Assembly (NCBI GenBank): GCA_038237805.1
Contig: JBBRYI010000007.1
Coordinates: 1 to 64,000, forward strand
Length of the DNA: 64,000 nt
Reading direction: 5' to 3'
Source: JBBQFI01 sp038237805
GTDB taxonomy: Bacteria > Verrucomicrobiota > Verrucomicrobiia > Chthoniobacterales > UBA10450
Positions 28,904-36,018 of this stretch are shown here, piece by piece. Each line of letters begins with the position of its first letter. Position 1 is the first letter of the stretch. A model generated the notes under the pieces. The model was not told the DNA's origin. It saw only the letters and a list, made by a program, of their open reading frames with translations, and ran no database searches. The position numbers and the translations under genes are program-made.

Positions 28904-30384
28904 AACGCCATTGGGTCTTTGCAGTCTTTGTCGTTCTCTACGCAGCGCTGCTTCTGGCGCATCTGGATCGCGGGCTCGCGAGCTTGGATGGACATGGAAT
29001 CGTTCGCGTCACGCGCCATTTCGTCGATCACCATCAGCTTGAAGTTTCGCGTCCCCCGGGCCATCCCACGACGGAGATTTATCTTTTTCCGGCGGCAGGG
29101 TGGTTTTTGAAACTTCTCAGTCACAGCTTTGACGGAAGAGTTTATCTCGCATTCCAAGCGTTCGCTGCTCTCGGCACGCTCATTCTTTTTTATGAATTGG
29201 TTTGTCGACTCGGCGCCGCTCGTTGGCGGGCAATGCTCGTCGCGGTGTGTCTTGCATTTTCCGCGCAATATTTTTCCAATGCTATCGATGGCGAGGAATT
29301 TATTTTTGGACTCTTTTTCATTTTACTCGCGGTCCGGTTTCTCATTGTTCCGCCGGAAATGCCGGTGCCTTTTCACCGGCTATTGCTTTCCATCTCTTGT
29401 TTTGCATTCGCTACCGGCTGCCGTCCGGAACTGATATTTGCCGCGGCGATCTTTCCGATCTACTGCCTCGCGCATCCGAAGCTCAGTTGGAAAGACGCCT
29501 TTATCACAGCGCTGATCGCAGCGGTTGCTGTTCTGATCGTTTGGCTGCCAATTCTTATCATTGGTCTGAGAGCGCCGTATAATGCAGGAATGAGCTTCCG
29601 CGAATCGATTCTCGCCGGCGGCTACAAATTAATTTTCCAGTGTTTCACCGTGCCCGTGTTCGGGTTGTTTTGTTGGCTCTTGCTTACGGGAATTCCTCAA
29701 ATACGAAAACGCCTGCGCGCTCCTTTTCCGGAAAACTTTGTCTTCGCTATGGCGGTTGCGATACCGCTGGTTTTCTTCGCTTTGTTTTTTCATTACGCAA
29801 CAAAGCCTGCTTTTACTTTAGCCGCCGTTCCATTTTTGCTTCTGCTCGCGGTAGATCGATCCAAAACTTTGCTTGTTACTTTGACGATCGCGACCTTGTT
29901 CGGTTCGGTCGTCAGCATCGATATCTTTCGCGACCGGCATTTGGTCCACCCATTTCTTATTCCCGGCAGTTATTTTCAAGCCGTCTCAGCCAAACCCTTT
30001 TACAAGCTCAATTATCTGCGGACGCTTTCGCGCCAGTGCGCAGGCGAACCATCCATTGTCATCGCCGACGCCTGGCCTTGGGATTTTGAATATCACATGG
30101 CGCGCGGCAATTTTGCAGCACGCGAAAAATTACTCACGACTCCGGGCGAAAAGGATCTTCCCGCCTTTTATCTCCCGGAAAATCATAACTGCATCTTCCT
30201 GCCGCGAGAGGGCGCTTTACAAACGCGCCGTCTGAAAGAATGGCAGAGCGACGGTCGGACGTTGAAATTGGACGCCGCAGTTTATCAAGCCTTCTTCGCC
30301 CGCTACGATACCCGCCCACTTTCCATCCATTCCGTCACGGCCGGTGACCTTTCGTTCAGTTTATTTGCGGCGGATGGAAACTAA
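28900..30384 (+). CDS. GT-C type membrane glycosyltransferase (ArnT/PMT-like)
   Basis: 494 residues from the ATG at 28900, overlapping the upstream TGA (ATGA). An N-terminal helix (WVFAVFVVLYAALLLAHL) is followed by an extracytoplasmic loop with acidic and aromatic residues (LDGHGIVRVTRHFVDHH, RPPGHPTTEI), then about 9 more helices and a soluble C-terminal domain. This layout matches lipid-phosphate-sugar-dependent GT-C enzymes that act on the periplasmic face. Substrate unknown; in this locus it may decorate the lipid-linked or exported glycan. Confidence 0.75.
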   Translation: MKRHWVFAVFVVLYAALLLAHLDRGLASLDGHGIVRVTRHFVDHHQLEVSRPPGHPTTEIYLFPAAGWFLKLLSHSFDGRVYLAFQAFAALGTLILFYELVCRLGAARWRAMLVAVCLAFSAQYFSNAIDGEEFIFGLFFILLAVRFLIVPPEMPVPFHRLLLSISCFAFATGCRPELIFAAAIFPIYCLAHPKLSWKDAFITALIAAVAVLIVWLPILIIGLRAPYNAGMSFRESILAGGYKLIFQCFTVPVFGLFCWLLLTGIPQIRKRLRAPFPENFVFAMAVAIPLVFFALFFHYATKPAFTLAAVPFLLLLAVDRSKTLLVTLTIATLFGSVVSIDIFRDRHLVHPFLIPGSYFQAVSAKPFYKLNYLRTLSRQCAGEPSIVIADAWPWDFEYHMARGNFAAREKLLTTPGEKDLPAFYLPENHNCIFLPREGALQTRRLKEWQSDGRTLKLDAAVYQAFFARYDTRPLSIHSVTAGDLSFSLFAADGN

Positions 30385-31240
30385 ATCTAATCGCGTTCCG
30401 GTTTCGATTTTGATTCCGATCAAGAATGAAGCGGGAAATCTTCCGCGTTGTCTCAACTGCGTGAGTTGGGCGGATGAGATCGTTGTAGTCGATTCGCAGA
30501 GCAACGATGGCTCGATTGAAATCGCGCAGCGGCATGGCGCGACCGTGGTGCAGTTCAATTTCACGGGTGTGTGGCCGAAAAAGAAAAATTGGGCGCTGGA
30601 AAATGTCCCTTTCCGCAACGACTGGGTTTTCATTCTGGATGCTGACGAAGTGCTGCCGGCAGGAGCGGAGCAGGAATTCAGGAATGCCATTGCGCAGGCA
30701 GGCCCGGTCGCTGGTTACTGGATCAATCGTCGCTTCATGTTCATGGGGCGATGGTTGCAACACGCTTATTATCCGAATTGGAATCTGCGTTTGTTCCGCC
30801 ACTCGTTAGGCCGGTACGAGAAACTAACCGATTCTCCGACTGATAGCGGCGATAACGAGGTTCACGAACACGTGATCGTGAATGGCCCTACCGGCCGGCT
30901 GCAATGCGAGCTCGACCATTACGCCTTTCCCTCGGTTGAGGTTTTTGTGGAAAAACACAATCGCTATTCCAATTGGGAGGCGCGTGTGGCTGTGGACCGG
31001 CTTTTAAAAGGGACGGCCGATCAATTTGCCAGCGCACCAGTAGGCTTGCGGCGAAAGTTAAAGCTATTATCGCATCGGCTGCCTTTTCGTCCGCTCCTCC
31101 GCTTCCTTTACATTTACATCTGGCAAAAAGGATTTCTCGACGGACGAGAAGGATATTATTTTGCGCGCCTGCACGCGACTTACGAGTTTTTGTGCGTCGC
31201 AAAAACCTACGCGTTAAAGAAACGCGCAAATCATCAATAA
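30374..31240 (+). CDS. Glycosyltransferase family 2, WaaE/KdtX-like
   Basis: 288 residues from the ATG at 30374, overlapping the upstream gene by 11 bases. Signatures: VSILIPIKNEAGNLPRCL, VSWADEIVVVDSQSNDGSIE, and the metal-binding VFILDADEVLPAG. The basic segment GVWPKKKNWALENVP is typical of the lipopolysaccharide core beta-glucosyltransferase group (WaaE/KdtX). Last gene of the plus-strand transferase row, convergent with the sugar-phosphate transferase (7-base overlap). Confidence 0.88.
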   Translation: METKSNRVPVSILIPIKNEAGNLPRCLNCVSWADEIVVVDSQSNDGSIEIAQRHGATVVQFNFTGVWPKKKNWALENVPFRNDWVFILDADEVLPAGAEQEFRNAIAQAGPVAGYWINRRFMFMGRWLQHAYYPNWNLRLFRHSLGRYEKLTDSPTDSGDNEVHEHVIVNGPTGRLQCELDHYAFPSVEVFVEKHNRYSNWEARVAVDRLLKGTADQFASAPVGLRRKLKLLSHRLPFRPLLRFLYIYIWQKGFLDGREGYYFARLHATYEFLCVAKTYALKKRANHQ

Positions 31241-32640
31241 GCAGTCGGCGGCGGAATGAAAAGTTGCGCCACCGTGCGCACGATAATTCCGCATTCGAGC
31301 GAGAGATTCCAATTCTCCAAGTACTCCAGATCGCAGGCCACGCGATTTTCCACGTCGGAATTGTTCTGCGCTTCACCGCGAAATCCTCGCACCTGCGCCA
31401 GCCCGGTGATGCCCGGTTTGACGAATGTGCGCACGTGATAATTCCGCATCAATCGCGAGAATTGTTGATTGTGTTCGACGAGGTGCGGACGCGGGCCGAC
31501 AATGCTCATGTCGCCCCGGAGCACATTCCAAAATTGCGGAACTTCATCGAGACTAAGTTTTCGCAGCCATTTTCCGACTGGATAAACGCGATCGTCGTCG
31601 TGGGTAGCTTGGCGCGACACGTCGGCATGATCGGACCGCATGGTGCGGAATTTGTAAATATTGAATCGGAGATTTTGAATTCCAGCCCGCGTCTGGATGT
31701 GGAAAAGCGGACCGGGAGATTGCAGTCGCTGCGCGATCCAGACAAAAAGAGCAAGTGGCGGGAAAACGAAAATCATGAGCGGAATCGAGATTACGAGATC
31801 GATTGCGCGTTTAAGAAAACGATTGAGCGGATTTTCGAGTGGCTCTTCGCGCAGACCGATGAAGCGAAAACCATCGTCTTCGAAATGTGTTATCGGATGT
31901 CGCAATTTCTCTTCGAGATCGCTCACAATCAGGAGCCGAACGCCGAGCTGATCGCAAACTCCGATGAGATGACGATGCAGTTCGGTGAAGACAGGAAGTT
32001 CGAGCAGAATCACCTGGGTAATGGCGCACTCGCGAATCACACGCTCGAGATCATCCGAACTGCCAAGCACTGGAATTCCCTCGGCCGTTTCTTTGATTGG
32101 CTCATCGGAAATCAAACCGATGGTGCGCAGTCCGATTTCGGATTTTCGTTTCAGCCAATCGCGTAAGGCCGAAGCTTTGCGCGCCGAACCAACGAGAAGC
32201 GTTTTTTCTTCACGGATACCGGCGAAAACATTGCGTGCCAGAAACCCCGGCAGGTAATGATGCGAGAGCAGAAGAACGACGTAGAGGGCGGGAACAAAGT
32301 TGAAAAAGAAAACGCGCGAAATAAATCCGTCTTTCGTTGCGATGAGGTAAAAGACTAGGGTCCCAACGCTCGCGATCGTTTGTCGAAGACTCAAACGGTG
32401 TTCGCGCAATAGTTGATTTTGCAGCAAATAGTTTCGGGTACTGTCGCGGCTGAGCGATTCGATCGCCATTCCGAGAACGAGCAAGCTGCAGTAAATGCTG
32501 TAACGCTGCCAGGTAAGATCCGCGCCCGCGGAGTAGAACGTGACCATGACCCAGACGCCGATCCAGAAAAGAAGAGCGACTACGACAATCTGGCAGAGCA
32601 GGAAAAGACGGTGGAGGCCTTCCGTGCGTTGCGTAACCAT
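31234..32640 (-). CDS. Undecaprenyl-phosphate sugar phosphotransferase (WbaP/WcaJ-type initiating enzyme)
   Basis: 468 residues. Several N-terminal membrane helices are followed by a CoA-binding-like Rossmann domain (KTLLVGSARKASALRDWL). The C-terminal catalytic domain has one re-entrant helix (KRAIDLVISIPLMIFVFPPL). Catalytic-domain signatures are FNIYKFRTMRSD, KLSLDEVPQFWNVLRGDMS and IVGPRP. The enzyme transfers a sugar-1-phosphate to undecaprenyl phosphate, the first step of repeat-unit synthesis, and so starts the pathway served by the preceding transferase row. It is divergent from the Wzy-TPR gene at 32791, with about 150 bases between the start codons. Confidence 0.93.
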   Translation of the reverse strand: MVTQRTEGLHRLFLLCQIVVVALLFWIGVWVMVTFYSAGADLTWQRYSIYCSLLVLGMAIESLSRDSTRNYLLQNQLLREHRLSLRQTIASVGTLVFYLIATKDGFISRVFFFNFVPALYVVLLLSHHYLPGFLARNVFAGIREEKTLLVGSARKASALRDWLKRKSEIGLRTIGLISDEPIKETAEGIPVLGSSDDLERVIRECAITQVILLELPVFTELHRHLIGVCDQLGVRLLIVSDLEEKLRHPITHFEDDGFRFIGLREEPLENPLNRFLKRAIDLVISIPLMIFVFPPLALFVWIAQRLQSPGPLFHIQTRAGIQNLRFNIYKFRTMRSDHADVSRQATHDDDRVYPVGKWLRKLSLDEVPQFWNVLRGDMSIVGPRPHLVEHNQQFSRLMRNYHVRTFVKPGITGLAQVRGFRGEAQNNSDVENRVACDLEYLENWNLSLECGIIVRTVAQLFIPPPTAY

Positions 32641-32790
32641 GGTTAGCGGTTGAGCGCAGCGAAGAGGATAGGCGGCCGAAGCGCGCCTTCAACCCGGGAG
32701 AAACTAAGCGGCAAACTCATGGTCCGATCCGTAGAAAAGATGCATCTCTCAAAGTAGCTATTACCATACCAGTGATTTTTTCCTGAGCCG

Positions 32791-35169
32791 ATGCCAAACA
32801 ATCACGAGCCTGCCCCAGAAACAGCACCGATCGGGCGCGAACGTCCGGCGTGGCTTACATTCGCCGTCGCGCTCCTGCCGGTGCTCGCGTGCTTTCTCGG
32901 CGGCACGACAGAAAAATGGGCCGAAGGCATTGTCATCGGCGCGCTTGGGCTCGTGTTTATCTTCGACCCGCCGCGTCACTCGTTAGGGCCTTGGCTTAAC
33001 GCAATTCTAGTCGCTCTCCTTCTCCTCGCTTCGCTTTCGTTCCTGCCTGCGAGCTGGTTTTTTCAACCGGGCTGGCGTTATGCTTTGATCAACGATTTTG
33101 GGATAAAGCTGCCGGTAACCCTCTCGCCGCAACCGTGGATCACGTCGGGGTGTCTCATCAATCTCGGCGCCGGACTCGCCTGGTTCTATTATGTCTGCGC
33201 GCAGGAATTCGAAATGCGCGATGTGCGCCTCCAAGTGCGGATTTTCGCGAGCGGAATAGTGCTGCTCGCCGCGTTATCCGTTTTACTTTACGCGAAAGGG
33301 ACCACGATTTCGTTCTGGCACAACCAGCGCGGTTTTGGCCCGTTTCCGAACCGAAATCAAACGGGCGATCTCTTTGGCATCACGGCAATCCTGTTGCTCG
33401 CTTCCGGGCAGGATCATTTTCGGCGGGGAAAAAACTATTGGATTTTGTCGGTGCTCGGCTTCGTCATCCTCGTCGCTGCGTTAATCCTTAATTACTCACG
33501 CGCCGGCATTCTTATTTTGATCGCGGGCAGCGCGATCTGGCTCACGGTCATGATGTTCCGCCAGGCATCGCCGGCAAGGATCGCTATCGGCCTTTCGGCC
33601 GTACTCGCTCTCCTGACGTCAATATTAATCTTTGGTGGCTCGACGCTGGAACGCTTTCATCTGCGCGGCGGTGCGGGTGACGGAATCTCGAGCGACTTTC
33701 GCTGGCTTATTTTCCGCGATGCCTGGCGTTTGATCTGGACGTCCCCGTGGTGCGGAGTCGGCCTTGGAAATTTCGAACCAATTTTTGCGGTCTCCCGGAT
33801 TGCGTCTGTTGCGGATACGCGATCGCTCCATCCGGAAAGCGACTGGCTGTGGCTTTGGACGGAATTGGGATGGCCCGGCATCGCGCTGGTCGTCATCGCG
33901 ATTGCTCTCGTCATTCCTCACGTGTTTCCATTGCGCGAAGGAACCAACCAGCGCATCAGGCTGGCCGCGCTGATCGGAGCGCTGATTTTTGGACTGCACG
34001 GCCTCATCGACGTTTCAGCGCATCGCATGGGCACGGCGTTCGCCGGGATTTTCCTTTTCGGCTCGGCTCTGCATCGGCCTTTTCAATGTCGCTATAGCCG
34101 TTTGCTCCCGATCCTATTTCGACTCATCGGAATTGTTCTGCTCGTCGCCGGCATCACGTGGTTCATGGCCCGACTCTATCAATGGTCACTTCCTGGCTCG
34201 TTAGGCGCAGACAACTTGCGCAAGAAAGCGACAATCATGTACCGCTCGAAAAGCCTGGATGAATCGATCGCGATGACGAATGACGCCCTCGCCTGGGCGC
34301 CGCTCGACTGGCGCCTTTATTTTTTGCGCGCTTGCACCGAAGTCGATGCCAAGAAGAGCCGGGCAAATGCGATCGGCGATTTTCGACGCGCTCGTTTTCT
34401 GGAGCCCAACGGCTACGAAGTCCCATTCGAGGAAGGGATATTCTGGATCGAGCACCGGCAGCCGATTCTCGCAATCACGGCGTGGCGCGAGGCTCTCCGA
34501 CGAGCGGGGACGCGTCGTTTGGAAGTTTATGGTGAGATGTTTTTTAACGCCGAGCGCGCGGATCCCTATTTCCTTGGAGAACTCGTTGCATCGGCGGCAA
34601 ACGATCCCGAGCTCGTGATTGCCGGTCTGGATAGAATCCCGCGAGAGCAATTTGCGATCGCGCTGAAGAAGTTTCTCGAGTTCGACGCAGATCTGCGTGC
34701 CTTCACCCCAGACCAAAAGAAGAGGTTGTTAACGCTTTGGGGCGAGCGCGGCGATCTGGGAGAATTTGTGCGCGCCGTCGAGATGCATCCCGACTGGCGA
34801 AGTGCCGGCGGGCAGGGGTTGGCCAGGCATTATGCAGGGAAAAACGATTTTCGCGCCGCTGTTAATCTGATGCGGCAATTCGAGACACCGCCTGTCCTCC
34901 CTGAGCCTAACGAATCCGTTTCAGCAGAAAGTTTGCAGCAGAAGTTTTATTCCGATCCGAATAATTTTTCCGTCGGCTACGCCCTTTATCGCGCGCAAAT
35001 GCACGAGGGGAAAATTGATGACGCACTCGCCACAATCCGACACTTCACCGCACAAACGGGTGTCCCAACGTACTTTTATTATCTCGAAGCTGAATCGTGG
35101 GCGGCGAAAGAAAATTGGGAACGGGCCTGGAATACGTGGCTCACATTCGAGCGGGCAAACAAGAAATAA
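32791..35169 (+). CDS. O-antigen ligase/polymerase (Wzy-like) with C-terminal TPR region
   Basis: 792 residues. About 11-12 membrane helices fill residues 20-470. The conserved Wzy_C-type region includes LNYSRAGILILIAGSAIWL and, after the large loop, HPESDWLWLWTELGWPGIAL, where the His near the end of the loop is the typical catalytic-site residue. The remaining 320 residues are soluble and helical with TPR-like periodicity (SLDESIAMTNDALAWAPLDW, ARFLEPNGYEVPFEEGIFWI). This ligase-plus-TPR architecture is known from other Wzy_C proteins. Three octamers inside. An inverted repeat terminator follows. Confidence 0.85.
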   Translation: MPNNHEPAPETAPIGRERPAWLTFAVALLPVLACFLGGTTEKWAEGIVIGALGLVFIFDPPRHSLGPWLNAILVALLLLASLSFLPASWFFQPGWRYALINDFGIKLPVTLSPQPWITSGCLINLGAGLAWFYYVCAQEFEMRDVRLQVRIFASGIVLLAALSVLLYAKGTTISFWHNQRGFGPFPNRNQTGDLFGITAILLLASGQDHFRRGKNYWILSVLGFVILVAALILNYSRAGILILIAGSAIWLTVMMFRQASPARIAIGLSAVLALLTSILIFGGSTLERFHLRGGAGDGISSDFRWLIFRDAWRLIWTSPWCGVGLGNFEPIFAVSRIASVADTRSLHPESDWLWLWTELGWPGIALVVIAIALVIPHVFPLREGTNQRIRLAALIGALIFGLHGLIDVSAHRMGTAFAGIFLFGSALHRPFQCRYSRLLPILFRLIGIVLLVAGITWFMARLYQWSLPGSLGADNLRKKATIMYRSKSLDESIAMTNDALAWAPLDWRLYFLRACTEVDAKKSRANAIGDFRRARFLEPNGYEVPFEEGIFWIEHRQPILAITAWREALRRAGTRRLEVYGEMFFNAERADPYFLGELVASAANDPELVIAGLDRIPREQFAIALKKFLEFDADLRAFTPDQKKRLLTLWGERGDLGEFVRAVEMHPDWRSAGGQGLARHYAGKNDFRAAVNLMRQFETPPVLPEPNESVSAESLQQKFYSDPNNFSVGYALYRAQMHEGKIDDALATIRHFTAQTGVPTYFYYLEAESWAAKENWERAWNTWLTFERANKK

Positions 35170-35174
35170 AAAAA

Positions 35175-35201
35175 GAGCGCCGGGATAATTCGCCGGCGCT
35201 C
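35175..35201. terminator. Hairpin terminator between convergent genes
   Basis: GAGCGCCGG (35175-35183) pairs perfectly with CCGGCGCTC (35193-35201) over a 9-base loop. An A-run immediately to the left gives a T-tract after the hairpin on the minus strand, so it is an intrinsic terminator for the minus-strand PEP-CTERM-like gene and may also slow plus-strand transcription from the Wzy gene. Confidence 0.75.
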
Positions 35202-35222
35202 CAAAGTTTAGTCTGGGATTTT

Positions 35223-35909
35223 TTAGCCGTTGGATTTCGCGCCGATCTTGCGCGTCGCCATCACTACTCCGAAAAATGCAAGCAGGACGAACGCCGCACT
35301 CGAGCCGCCAATTTCGGGAACTGCGGACATATTGGCTCGCAGCGCAAAAGGCAGAACATTCCCCGATGCCGCGACGATTGAGATAAAGTCGTAACTCGCG
35401 AAGTCCGGGATATTGACGTATTGGTCGTCGAAGGAAAGCCCGGTCAAAGGCCCACCGATTTGCGTGCCGAGGACCCCGAGCGTGTTTGAACCGTAAATCT
35501 TATAACCTTCGCCGTTTTGCAGGCTGGCGACCGCAATCTGACCGTCGGTCAGGCCCGCGGCAAGGATTCCACTTAGATCAAACTGCATGAAGTTCGGAAT
35601 ATTCGCGCCTGCGTTCAGTTCGTTAAATGGGCTGTTAGCCAAGCCCAAGCCGGTTTCGTGTGCGCCGCCACTCATTGGCTGAGCCTTATAGTACAGTGTC
35701 TCCGGAGTAGCGTTACCACCGGAATTGTCGAAACCATAAGCGGTGATCGAGAATCCACTGGAGGTATAGGTGTTACTGCTCGAGCCCACCGATTGATTAA
35801 GGTTCGACGGATTCAAATTCCATGTCACCAGCGCCGCGTCGGCGAGCGACGCCAACAGGATCAAAGCGACTGTGCAAAGAATTGCTTTAAGCGACGAATG
35901 TATTCTCAT
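35223..35909 (-). CDS. Secreted PEP-CTERM-like protein (sorting signal variant)
   Basis: 228 residues with a clear signal peptide (LKAILCTVALILLASLADA). The mature part is Ser/Asn/Gly-rich, has few charges and contains no cysteine, as in PEP-CTERM proteins. The C-terminus has the tripartite sorting-signal layout: a short VPEIGG motif, a hydrophobic helix (SSAAFVLLAFFGVVM) and a basic tail (ATRKIGAKSNG). The motif is V-P-E rather than P-E-P. No known enzymatic domain. Such proteins are exported and processed by exosortase, which is not encoded in this window. It lies right beside the exopolysaccharide locus, a common association for this system. Confidence 0.8.
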   Translation of the reverse strand: MRIHSSLKAILCTVALILLASLADAALVTWNLNPSNLNQSVGSSSNTYTSSGFSITAYGFDNSGGNATPETLYYKAQPMSGGAHETGLGLANSPFNELNAGANIPNFMQFDLSGILAAGLTDGQIAVASLQNGEGYKIYGSNTLGVLGTQIGGPLTGLSFDDQYVNIPDFASYDFISIVAASGNVLPFALRANMSAVPEIGGSSAAFVLLAFFGVVMATRKIGAKSNG

Positions 35910-36018
35910 AAACGTTATTCCCTTGGAGCTTTCCTTAGATCAATTCTTCAGCAAAGTGTCAACACTCTTTTTGCCGTGGCGGCGGAGATTCTAGAGGTCC
36001 GAACCGCCCTCAAAAAAA

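Noticed and set aside
30973..32166. 397-codon plus-strand frame across the sugar-phosphate transferase
   Set aside because: Antisense to a gene with clear catalytic motifs; the translation is rich in His/Arg/Asn with no domain.
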